A stretch of DNA of 23,199 nt, from NCBI GenBank assembly GCA_902806015.1, contig CADCUZ010000067.1, forward strand, positions 1-23,199. The letters are read 5' to 3'. The position numbers were made by a program, and so were the translations under genes. Positions 14,508-22,407 of the stretch are shown in pieces (position 1 is the first letter of the stretch; the number at the start of each line of letters is the position of its first letter). The stretch comes from an uncultured Rubrobacteraceae bacterium (lineage in GTDB: Bacteria; Actinomycetota; Rubrobacteria; Rubrobacterales; Rubrobacteraceae). Below the pieces are notes generated by a model. That model saw nothing but the letters and a program-made list of their open reading frames with translations, ran no database searches and was not told where the DNA came from.

Positions 14508-15401
14508 ATGGACCAGACACAGGCTCGCCGAACCTCCGCGGAGTACGGCGGGATGAGCGACGTGGGGAAAAGGGCTACTCTCAAAGGTCCGGCGTGGTTC
14601 AGATTCGAGATGATGCCGACGGAGGGCGCGGCGGAGCAGGCAGCTTACCTCCCCGAGGGGGCGAAAGTCGCCGTAAGCTGTTCCCCGGCGAAAGGCGTCG
14701 AGGGTACCCTCGCGCTGAGTAAGGAGCTGTCGGGCAGGGGCTTCCGGGTTGTGCCGCACGTCTCGGCTCGGCTCGTGGAAGACGAAGCGCATCTAGAACA
14801 GATCCTGCGGCGGTTGGGCGGCGTCGGCGTGAAAGACATCTTCGTCGTGGGAGGCGATACCAAGGAGCCCGCCGGCCCGTTCGAAGACGCGTTCGCGCTG
14901 CTCTCGGCCATGGCGGATGTGGGGCACGGCTTCGCGCACGTAGGCGTGACCGGGTATCCCGAGGGCCACCCTACTATCGCCGACGGCGACCTTCGCCGGG
15001 CGCTGCGGGACAAGCTGCCCTTCGCCACCTACGTCGTTACCCAGATGTGCTTCGATCCTGAGGCGATTCTGGGCTGGGTCGCGGGCATCCGACGGGAAGG
15101 GATCGAGCTGCCCGTCTACGTCGGTATTCCGGGCGCCGTGGAGCGCAGGAAGCTGCTGCGGATCTCGCTGAGGATCGGCGTGGGCGACTCAGTGCGCTTT
15201 CTCGCCAAGCACGCCAACATAGTGGCGAGCCTCTTCAAGCCCGGCTACAACCCCGACACGCTGGTCGACGAATTGGCCCCGTATATTGGTGATCGTGACC
15301 ACAACATCGCCGGGTTCCATGTGTACACCTTCAACCAAGTGGAGAGCACGGAGAAGTGGCGTCAGCGGGCGCCGAGCCTCAGCGGGGTGGCGGCGGGTTA
15401 G
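14508..15401 (+). CDS. Divergent methylenetetrahydrofolate reductase (MetF-like)
   Basis: A 297-residue FAD TIM-barrel enzyme interconverting 5-methyl-THF and 5,10-methylene-THF. The N-terminal strand FRFEMMPTEG holds E34, equivalent to the catalytic E28 of E. coli MetF. VVGGD places D117 at the folate-binding Asp position (D120 in E. coli). HVGVTGYPEGHP and FHVYTFNQV match the family. The rest is quite divergent, as in MetF homologues found next to folate-dependent demethylases. The ATG at 14508 has no clear ribosome site; an in-frame ATG at 14553 behind a weak GGAG is an alternative giving 282 residues. It lies 20 bases after the demethylase gene, in the same operon, consistent with using the 5-methyl-THF made by that enzyme. 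Confidence 0.83.
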   Translation: MDQTQARRTSAEYGGMSDVGKRATLKGPAWFRFEMMPTEGAAEQAAYLPEGAKVAVSCSPAKGVEGTLALSKELSGRGFRVVPHVSARLVEDEAHLEQILRRLGGVGVKDIFVVGGDTKEPAGPFEDAFALLSAMADVGHGFAHVGVTGYPEGHPTIADGDLRRALRDKLPFATYVVTQMCFDPEAILGWVAGIRREGIELPVYVGIPGAVERRKLLRISLRIGVGDSVRFLAKHANIVASLFKPGYNPDTLVDELAPYIGDRDHNIAGFHVYTFNQVESTEKWRQRAPSLSGVAAG

Positions 15402-15421
15402 CTCGCGGTAAAGAGACGATC

Positions 15422-15459
15422 GAGCCGGACCTCTCTGTCGTTATGCTTTCGTCCGGCTC
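15422..15459 (+). other. Stem-loop GAGCCGGAC / GTCCGGCTC between metF-like and soxB genes
   Basis: A perfect 9-base inverted repeat (15422-15430 and 15451-15459) encloses a 20-base loop rich in pyrimidines. No U-run follows. It fills half of the 90-base gap, so it may be a partial terminator, an attenuator, an mRNA processing site or an operator. Confidence 0.45.
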
Positions 15460-15491
15460 TGACGATCACACGCAGTATGGGAGATAACTAG

Positions 15492-16802
15492 GTGGTCATA
15501 CTCAACAACCGCAACAGCTCGGAGAACGGCCACCTCAAGAATGGCTACCGCAAGCCTACCCGGTACTCGGCATTCGACCTTCTTCGTCACGGCTTCTCGC
15601 AAGCCGACTGGCCGCGGGCATGGCGCAAGCACGACCTGCGGCCGAGCTACGATGTCGTCGTAGTTGGCGGCGGCGTACACGGTCTGGCCACCGCCTACTA
15701 CTTGGCCGCCAAGCACGGCATCACGGCCGTGGCCGTCCTCGATAAGGGCTACATCGGCAGCGGCGGTTCGGGGCGCAACACGGCGATCATCCGCTCGAAC
15801 TACCTCACGCCGGAGGGCATACGCTTCTACGACCGCTCCGTCAAGCTCTACGAGACCCTCTCTGCGGATCTGAACTTCAACGCGATGTTTGCCCAGCGCG
15901 GACACCTCACCCTAGCCCACAACGACAACTCACTGCGCACGATGCGCTGGCGGGCCGAGGTCAACAAGCTCGAAGGGATAGACTCCGAGGTCATCGGGCC
16001 GGACGAGATCAAGCGCCTCGTCCCTTTCATGGATACCTCGGAGAGCGTGCGTTACCCGATCCTCGGGGCGCTCTATCATCCACCGGGTGGGATAATCCGC
16101 CACGACGCCGTGGTCTGGGGCTACGCCCGCGGTGCGGACGCCTACGGCGCACACATCCACCAAAACACCGAGGTTACGGGCATCGATGTGGTCGACGGCA
16201 GGGTCAGGGGCGTCAAGACCAATCGCGGCGATATCGCCGCACCTATGGTGGTCAACTGCACTGCCGGCTGGTCTACTTTGATCTCGGACATGGCAGGGGT
16301 GAAAATGCCGATCGGTACCTTCCCCTTGCAGGCGGCCGTCACCGAACCCGTGAGGCCCTTCCTCGACCCGGTGATAGTCTCGGGCACGCTGCACGTCTAC
16401 GTGAGCCAGACCGACCGGGGGGAGTTGGTCTTCGGCGCCAGCGTGGACCCTTTTACCTCCTACTCGATGCGGGGTTCTCTCGATTTCACCGAGGGCCTGG
16501 CCGGCCACGTGCTCGAGCTCATGCCCTCCCTAGCCAGGATGCGCGTGCTCCGCCAGTGGGCGGGGCTGTGCGACATGACGCCGGACTTCTCACCGATCAT
16601 GGGCACGACACCCGTGGCGGGTTTCCTCATCGACGTGGGCTGGGGCACCTACGGATTCAAGGCGGGCCCCGTCTCGGGCGAGACGATGGCCGAGCTCATC
16701 GCCACAGGCAAGACGCCTGAACTCATCGCCCCGTTCGGCCTCGACCGGTTCGAAAAGGGTGACCTGATGGGCGAGAAGGGAGCCGCGGCTGTTGGCCACT
16801 GA
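15492..16802 (+). CDS. soxB: Sarcosine oxidase beta subunit
   Basis: A 436-residue flavoprotein subunit that oxidises sarcosine at a non-covalent FAD and passes electrons to a covalently bound FMN. The FAD dinucleotide motif VVVGGGVHGLATAYYLA begins at residue 56, then SGRNTAIIRSNYL. The segment GGIIRHDAVVWGYARGAD contains H204 at the place of the FMN-linking histidine of known SoxB proteins. The C-terminus DVGWGTYGFKAGPVSGETMAELI is typical of the DAO family. Compared with known SoxB proteins, which begin near RYSAF, there are about 23 extra N-terminal residues rich in Asn/Gly. GTG 15492 follows GGGAG. It is the first gene of a B-D-A-G set. Confidence 0.93.
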   Translation: MVILNNRNSSENGHLKNGYRKPTRYSAFDLLRHGFSQADWPRAWRKHDLRPSYDVVVVGGGVHGLATAYYLAAKHGITAVAVLDKGYIGSGGSGRNTAIIRSNYLTPEGIRFYDRSVKLYETLSADLNFNAMFAQRGHLTLAHNDNSLRTMRWRAEVNKLEGIDSEVIGPDEIKRLVPFMDTSESVRYPILGALYHPPGGIIRHDAVVWGYARGADAYGAHIHQNTEVTGIDVVDGRVRGVKTNRGDIAAPMVVNCTAGWSTLISDMAGVKMPIGTFPLQAAVTEPVRPFLDPVIVSGTLHVYVSQTDRGELVFGASVDPFTSYSMRGSLDFTEGLAGHVLELMPSLARMRVLRQWAGLCDMTPDFSPIMGTTPVAGFLIDVGWGTYGFKAGPVSGETMAELIATGKTPELIAPFGLDRFEKGDLMGEKGAAAVGH

Positions 16803-16823
16803 GCGCGTAGCCGGGGGTGGGGC

Positions 16824-17150
16824 GTGATCCTGCTGCCCTGCCCGTACTGCGGGTCACGCAACGCTTCGGAGTTCCGTTACGTCGGCGAGCTTTCGACGCG
16901 CCCCAACCCGAACGAGACCGCCATCGAGGAGTGGCGGGCTTTCATGTACATGCGAGCCAACCCGGCGGACTGGACGACGGAGACCTGGTTCCACCGCGCA
17001 GGGTGCAGGCAGCATCTAGTCGTCGAGCGGCACACGGTGACCAACGAAGTAAGGACCTCGCGGCTTCCCGCCGCGCAGCTTAGCAATAGGAAAGGTGAGC
17101 GGGCCACCGGTGGGAACGTCTCGAACGAGAGCGGGGGTGCGACATACTGA
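16824..17150 (+). CDS. soxD: Sarcosine oxidase delta subunit
   Basis: A 108-residue small zinc-binding subunit of heterotetrameric sarcosine oxidase. Zinc ligands are visible at C6 and C9 (PCPYCGSR), H57 and C61 (WFHRAGC), matching the Cys-Cys-His-Cys arrangement of known SoxD. The core ends with VERHTVTNEV, the usual family terminus; about 25 further polar residues form a C-terminal extension. GTG 16824 follows a G-rich ribosome site. It lies between soxB and soxA, 21 bases after soxB and 8 bases before soxA. Confidence 0.92.
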   Translation: MILLPCPYCGSRNASEFRYVGELSTRPNPNETAIEEWRAFMYMRANPADWTTETWFHRAGCRQHLVVERHTVTNEVRTSRLPAAQLSNRKGERATGGNVSNESGGATY

Positions 17151-17158
17151 CTCAGACG

Positions 17159-20026
17159 ATGCCGACAGTCGCCAGAAACTCCATGTCCATGCGCCTCGAC
17201 CTCCAGCCGGGCGAGGTCATCGACCGCGGCCGGAGGTTCAGGTTCACGTGGAACGGCGAGGCGTACCCGGCGTACGAGGGGGACACCATCGTCTCGGCGC
17301 TTGCCGCTTGCGGCGAGCGGGTCTTCTCCCGGAGCTTCAAGTACCACCGCCCCCGCGGGCTGCTGACCGCGAGCTTCCTGGACCCCGGCTGCATGGTGCA
17401 GGTCGGCGACGAGCCGAACGTCCGGGGAGCGCACCGCCGCGTGGAGCCGGGCATGGTTGTTAGCCCCCAGGCCGTCTGGCCCTCTCTGAGGTTCGATGCG
17501 AAGTCGGCCAACCAGGCTTTCGGCCGCTTTCTATCCCCCGGCTTCTACTACAAGACCTTCATCAAGCCACGACGGCTGTGGCCCGTCTACCGGAGGGTCC
17601 TGCGGCGCTTCTCCGCGGGCGGCGTGGTCTCCCCCGACTTGTCGCATGGGTACTTCGACAAGCGCTACGCCCACCCCGACGTGGTCGTCGCCGGCGGCGG
17701 TCCGGCCGGGATGGCCTCCGCCGTCGCCGCGGCCGAGGCAGGGGCGCTGGTCCTGCTCGTCGAGGAGGAGTACGAGCTCGGCGGCCACCTCCGCTGGGGG
17801 AACGAGGCCGAGCTGACTGCCTTGCGCGGGCTGCGCGACGAGGTGGCCCGCACGCCTGGCATCGAGGTGATGACCAACTCGGTGGTCAACGGGCGCTACG
17901 ACGGCAACTGGGTCGCCGTGCTGCAACGCAACCTGGCCCACGTCGAGGAGCGGCTCGTCAAGGCCCGGGCGAAGAGCCTCGTGGTTGCGCCTGGCCTGAT
18001 AGAACGCCCCTACGTCTTCGAGGGCAACGACGCGCCTGGGGTCATCCTCTCGACCGCGGCGCGGCGCCTGATCAACCTGTACGCCGTCAAACCCGGAGGG
18101 CGGGCGGTCGTGTTTTCCGCGAACGAGAGCGGCGACGCGGCGGTGGAAGACCTCGAACGCGCCGGTGTCCAGGTCGCGCGCGTCGTGGACGCCCGCCGGG
18201 GCGAAGGCGTAGTCCGGGTGAGGGGCAACGGGAGCGTACGCTCCGTGGAGTGCGCCGACGGCGCGAAGATAGACTGCGACCTGCTCGTCACGGCCGTCGG
18301 CTGGACCGCGCCAACCTCGCTCGCGAACATGTCCGGCGACCGACCGGTCTACGACGAGCGGGCGGCCCGCTTTTTCCCTTCGAAGCTCCCTGACGACGTG
18401 CTGGTGACCGGCGGGATCGCGGGCGACGGCACCCTCGACGAGCTGCTCGCCCACGCACGCGCGACCGGCCAGGAAGCCGCCCGCAGGGCCGCCCGTACGG
18501 CGCGGGAGCTGAGCGCCAACGTTTCGCAGCGCGCGGACGGGGAAAAAGAGTCGGAGTCGTCGCCGGTGGAGATCCCTGATTTGCCGGTCCACGATCACCC
18601 GGCGCTTTTCTACGTCGGGACCCCCGGTATCGTGGACTACTCCGAGGACGTGACGTCCAAGGACCTCATCGCCGCAGAGAAGGAGGGCTACGACTCCATA
18701 GAACTGGTCAAGCGGTATACGACGGTGACCATGGGGCCTGCCCAGGGCAAACTCGAGACCGTCAACGCCGTGGCGATCATGGCTGCTGAGACGGACCGCA
18801 CCATCGCGGAGACGGGGACCACCGTGTGGCGTCCACCGTACAGCCCGATCACCCTTGGAGCTCTAGCCGGACGCGTCTTCGAGCCGGTACGGTACTCGCC
18901 GATGCAGCCCTGGCACGAGCGCCACGGGGCGAAGCCGCTGGTAGCGGGGGCCTGGATCCGGCCTGACCACTACGGAGATCCCGCCTCCGAGGCACGCAAC
19001 GTCCGCGATAACGTGAGCCTCATAGACGTGACGCCTTTGGGCAAGTTCGACCTGCGCGGCCCTGACGTGCCGAAGCTGTTGAACCACCTGTACGTAAACA
19101 AGTGGGAGGGCCTCCCCGTCGGCGCGGTCCGCTACGGGGTGATGTGCGCCGAGGACGGGGTGGTCATGGACGACGGCGTTACCGGCCGCCTCGGCCCGGA
19201 CCGCTACATTATGACGGCTACCTCCTCCGGCGCGGCAACGGTCTGGGAGTGGATCGACAACTGGCTGCAGACCGCGCACCCCGAGTGGCGGGTTCACATC
19301 GCCCCGGTGACGACGGCTTACGCGAGCATCAACGTCGCCGGACCGAAGTCCAGAGAGCTGCTCCTGCGCCTGACCGAAGGCGTGGACCTCTCGCCAGACG
19401 CTTTTCCGTACATGCGGGTCCGCACCGGGCGCATCGCCGGCGTGGACGGTTGCTTCATGTGGCGCATCGGCTTCACCGGCGAGCTCAGCTACGAGATCCA
19501 CGTTCCCGCCGCCTACGGGCTGCACGTGTGGGAGGCGCTGATGGAGCGCGGCGCGGACCTGGGCGTAAAGCCCTTTGGCGTCGAGGCGCAGCGCATCCTG
19601 CGCCTGGAGAAAGGCCACTTCATCATAGGCCAGGACACCGACGGGCTCACGGGGGCCTACGGCGCGGGCCTCGCCTGGGCCGTCAAGTTGGACAAAGAGG
19701 ACTTCGCCGGCAAACCCGAGCTGGTGTGGCAGAGCGAGCGCGAAGACTACTTCAGGCTCGTCGGCCTACAACCCCACGACGGATCGGTCGTACCTCCCGA
19801 AGCGAGCCAGATCGTGGAGGGCAACAACGAGATCGTTGGGCGGATCACGTCCAGCCGCATGTCGCCCACGCTCGGGCGCTCTATCTGCCTCGGCTTCGTC
19901 GCCCCTCACCTCGCCGAACCGGGAACGACGGTTACGCTGCACCTACCCGACGGGAAGCGTGTGTCCGCTAGGGTTATGGAGCATCATGCGCACTTCGATC
20001 CCGAGGGGGGGCGCCAGCGTGGCTGA
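17159..20026 (+). CDS. soxA: Sarcosine oxidase alpha subunit
   Basis: A 955-residue subunit carrying the NAD and tetrahydrofolate sites. Domains in order: an N-terminal ferredoxin-like (Fer2_4) domain without a cluster (about 20-110, FSRSFKYHRPRGLL), an NAD-binding domain with VVVAGGGPAGMASAVAAAE (about 175-193), and a C-terminal GcvT-like domain (about 590-955) that makes 5,10-methylene-THF from the released methylene group. The GcvT part keeps the Asp pair (GVVMDDGV, D671-D672), EIHVP and the ..AQRILRLEKGHFIIGQDTDG landmark. Length is normal for SoxA. The ATG at 17159 lacks a close ribosome site; in-frame ATGs at 17183 and 17189 are alternatives. The stop lies inside the soxG start region. 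Confidence 0.93.
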   Translation: MPTVARNSMSMRLDLQPGEVIDRGRRFRFTWNGEAYPAYEGDTIVSALAACGERVFSRSFKYHRPRGLLTASFLDPGCMVQVGDEPNVRGAHRRVEPGMVVSPQAVWPSLRFDAKSANQAFGRFLSPGFYYKTFIKPRRLWPVYRRVLRRFSAGGVVSPDLSHGYFDKRYAHPDVVVAGGGPAGMASAVAAAEAGALVLLVEEEYELGGHLRWGNEAELTALRGLRDEVARTPGIEVMTNSVVNGRYDGNWVAVLQRNLAHVEERLVKARAKSLVVAPGLIERPYVFEGNDAPGVILSTAARRLINLYAVKPGGRAVVFSANESGDAAVEDLERAGVQVARVVDARRGEGVVRVRGNGSVRSVECADGAKIDCDLLVTAVGWTAPTSLANMSGDRPVYDERAARFFPSKLPDDVLVTGGIAGDGTLDELLAHARATGQEAARRAARTARELSANVSQRADGEKESESSPVEIPDLPVHDHPALFYVGTPGIVDYSEDVTSKDLIAAEKEGYDSIELVKRYTTVTMGPAQGKLETVNAVAIMAAETDRTIAETGTTVWRPPYSPITLGALAGRVFEPVRYSPMQPWHERHGAKPLVAGAWIRPDHYGDPASEARNVRDNVSLIDVTPLGKFDLRGPDVPKLLNHLYVNKWEGLPVGAVRYGVMCAEDGVVMDDGVTGRLGPDRYIMTATSSGAATVWEWIDNWLQTAHPEWRVHIAPVTTAYASINVAGPKSRELLLRLTEGVDLSPDAFPYMRVRTGRIAGVDGCFMWRIGFTGELSYEIHVPAAYGLHVWEALMERGADLGVKPFGVEAQRILRLEKGHFIIGQDTDGLTGAYGAGLAWAVKLDKEDFAGKPELVWQSEREDYFRLVGLQPHDGSVVPPEASQIVEGNNEIVGRITSSRMSPTLGRSICLGFVAPHLAEPGTTVTLHLPDGKRVSARVMEHHAHFDPEGGRQRG

Positions 20027-20660
20027 TGCGTCGCCTGTCGCCCGGAGCCCCATCTCGCCGACCCCGCCGGCGACGGTGGAGCGCGGCTGGGAGGTCAGCG
20101 CGCGCCGCACCGACGCCGATCCGCAAATTACGGATTGCACCCCGCTCGCCAAGGTCCTCGTGCTGGCGTCCGCGGGCGGCGAGGTCGCCCGCACGCTCGG
20201 CGTTCCCTTCGGGCGCGCCGCTCGCGACGACCACGGCACCCTTGTGGTGGGCTCCGGTCCTGGCGAATGGTTGTTGCTCGCCCAGCCAGGAGCGAGTGCG
20301 ACGGTCGCCGGGCGCGTAGAAGAAGTGCCGGATGAGGAGCTGGTCAGCGTCTTCGATGTCACGCACGGGCGGGCGCTGATGCGGATCACCGGCGCGAAGA
20401 CGGCGGATCTCCTGGCGAAAGTATGCGGCATCGACCTGTCGGAGGGGGTAACGCCCGACGGGGCGGCCTTTCGTAGCTCGGTCGCGAAGCTCGTTACCGA
20501 CGTTGTGCGCGACGACCTCGACGGGGAGCGGTCGTACCTGTTGCACTGCGAGCGGTCCGCGGGGCAGTACCTCTTCGACGCGCTGATAGACGCCGGCGAC
20601 GAGTTCGGCATCGAGGTCGGAGGTTTTGTCGCTCCCGAAATGCGAGGAGTACACGGATGA
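20019..20660 (+). CDS. soxG: Sarcosine oxidase gamma subunit
   Basis: A 213-residue structural subunit of the sarcosine oxidase tetramer, related to the GcvT folate-binding fold. Matching stretches are LVVGSGPGEWLLLAQPG, VSVFDVTHGRALMRITGAKTADLLAKVC and RSYLLHCERSAGQYLFDALIDAGDEFGIEVGGF. Start chosen: GTG 20019, overlapping the last 8 bases of soxA and preceded by GAGGGGGGG at normal spacing. The frame is open further upstream inside soxA, but that part is not family-like. The TGA stop overlaps the first ATG of the formate-THF ligase gene and lies within a 30-base tandem duplication. Confidence 0.9.
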   Translation: MADASPVARSPISPTPPATVERGWEVSARRTDADPQITDCTPLAKVLVLASAGGEVARTLGVPFGRAARDDHGTLVVGSGPGEWLLLAQPGASATVAGRVEEVPDEELVSVFDVTHGRALMRITGAKTADLLAKVCGIDLSEGVTPDGAAFRSSVAKLVTDVVRDDLDGERSYLLHCERSAGQYLFDALIDAGDEFGIEVGGFVAPEMRGVHG

Positions 20661-20703
20661 CGCTCCCTACGAAGAGGAGTACACGGATGAGGCTCCCTAC
20701 GAA
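20644..20703 (+). repeat. 30-bp perfect-length tandem duplication covering RBS and start of fhs
   Basis: Unit 1 (20644-20673) and unit 2 (20674-20703) are directly adjacent and differ at a single base (C at 20661, G at 20691). Each unit contains GAGGAG, then an ATG 13 bases from the start of the unit. Unit 1 also contains the soxG stop codon. Because 30 is a multiple of three, the two ATGs are in frame. Confidence 0.95.
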
Positions 20704-22402
20704 ATTTCCTTCGGACCTTCAGATCGCCCGCGAAGCGACGCTCCGGCCGTTGGAGTACATAGCGGGCGAGATGGGCATCGGGCCGCACCTCTTGGAGCCC
20801 TACGGCAGCGACGCCGTCGCCAAGATAAAGCTAGAGGCCATCGGGGAGCTGTCGGAGAGGCCGATGGCGAAGTACGTGGTGGTCTCCGCCATCACGCCGA
20901 CGCCCCTCGGCGAGGGGAAGACGACGACCACCGTAGGCCTGGGGCAGGCCTTCTCCCACATGGGCAAGAGGGCGACCGTCGCGGTGCGCCAGCCGGCGAT
21001 GGGGCCCACATTCGGCATCAAGGGCGGGGCCGCCGGGGGCGGCTACAGCCAGGTCGTGCCGATGGAGACGCTCAACCTCCACCTGACCGGCGACACCCAC
21101 GCGGTCACCGCCGCGCATAACCTGCTGGCGGCGATGCTAGACAACCACGTCCACCAAAACGACGACTTTTTCCACGTAGACCGGCACAGCATCACCTGGC
21201 GGCGGGTCTTGGACGTGAACGACCGCGCCCTAAGGAACATCGTCGTCGGCCTCGGGTCCCGCGCGGACGGGGTGCCGCGCGAGACCGGCTTCGACATCAC
21301 GGCGGCCTCGGAGGTCATGGCCGTGCTGGCCCTCTCGACCTCGCTCAAGAACATGAGGGAACGGCTGGGTCGGATCGTGATCGGTAACACCACGGACGGA
21401 AAGCCGATCACCGCCGAGGACCTGAAGGCCGCCGGCGCCATGGCGGTGATGATGCGCGAGGCGATCAAACCGAACCTGATGCAGACGCTTGAGAACACGC
21501 CGGTGCTCGTCCACGCCGGTCCCTTCGGCAACATCGCCACCGGCAACTCGTCCATAGTCGCCGACCTAGTAGGCATCCGTGGCGGGGACTTCCTCGTTAC
21601 GGAGGCGGGCTTCGGCGCTGACATGGGCGCCGAGCGCTTCTTCAACATCAAGTGCCGCTACTCTGGGCTGAAGGCCGACGCCGCTGTCCTGGTCGCCACC
21701 GTGCGCGCCCTCAAGGCGCACTCCGGCAGGTTCAAGATCGTCGCCGGACGTCCGCTGCCGCCGGAGCTCCTGGAGGAGAACCCCGACGACGTCTTCGCCG
21801 GGGCGGACAACCTGAGAAAGCAGATCGAAAACATAAGGCTGCACGGCGTCTCGCCGGTGGTGGCGATAAACGCCTTCCCGACCGACCACGACTCCGAGCA
21901 CTCCGCCATACGCGAGATCGCCGAGCAGATGGGCGCGCGGGTGGCCGTCGCCGACCACTTCTCCGGGGGAGGGGCGGGCGCGACGGAGCTTGCCGAGGCG
22001 GTCGCCGAGGCCGCCGAAGAGCCCACCGAGTTCGCCTTCCTCTACCCCGAGGAGGCGAGCCTCAGGGAGAAGATAGAGACCATAGCCACGAAGGTCTACG
22101 GCGCGGACGGCGTGGCCTACGACATGAAGGCCGCCGCCCAGCTCGACTCCTACGAGAAGAACGGCTTCGGGCATCTGCCGGTGTGCATGGCCAAGACGCA
22201 CCTCTCCATCTCCTCGGACCCGACGCTGCTGGGGGCGCCCAAGGGTTGGACGCTTCCGGTGCGGGAGGTGCGCGCGTCGGTGGGCGCCGGCTTCATCTAC
22301 CCTTTGTGCGGGGAGATGAGGACGATGCCGGGCCTGAGCGCCACACCGGCCGCCACGCGCATAGACATAGACGAGAACGGCGAGATAGTGGGGTTGTCCT
22401 GA
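20657..22402 (+). CDS. fhs: Formate--tetrahydrofolate ligase
   Basis: This enzyme converts formate, ATP and THF to 10-formyl-THF, or runs in reverse to yield ATP and formate. From ATG 20657 the protein has 581 residues: P-loop TPTPLGEGKTTT (about 80-91), RQPAMGPTFGIKGGAAGGG, HLTGDTHAVTAAHNLLAAMLDNHVH, FGNIATGNSSIVAD, and the C-terminal MRTMPGLSATPAATRIDID. A second in-frame ATG at 20687, with its own identical ribosome site created by the tandem duplication, gives 571 residues starting near FPSDLQIA, as in ordinary family members. Either or both may be used. It is coupled to soxG, and its stop overlaps or abuts the next gene. It probably disposes of one-carbon units from sarcosine and betaine demethylation. 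Confidence 0.95.
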   Translation: MTLPTKRSTRMRLPTKFPSDLQIAREATLRPLEYIAGEMGIGPHLLEPYGSDAVAKIKLEAIGELSERPMAKYVVVSAITPTPLGEGKTTTTVGLGQAFSHMGKRATVAVRQPAMGPTFGIKGGAAGGGYSQVVPMETLNLHLTGDTHAVTAAHNLLAAMLDNHVHQNDDFFHVDRHSITWRRVLDVNDRALRNIVVGLGSRADGVPRETGFDITAASEVMAVLALSTSLKNMRERLGRIVIGNTTDGKPITAEDLKAAGAMAVMMREAIKPNLMQTLENTPVLVHAGPFGNIATGNSSIVADLVGIRGGDFLVTEAGFGADMGAERFFNIKCRYSGLKADAAVLVATVRALKAHSGRFKIVAGRPLPPELLEENPDDVFAGADNLRKQIENIRLHGVSPVVAINAFPTDHDSEHSAIREIAEQMGARVAVADHFSGGGAGATELAEAVAEAAEEPTEFAFLYPEEASLREKIETIATKVYGADGVAYDMKAAAQLDSYEKNGFGHLPVCMAKTHLSISSDPTLLGAPKGWTLPVREVRASVGAGFIYPLCGEMRTMPGLSATPAATRIDIDENGEIVGLS

Positions 22403-22407
22403 ACTAC

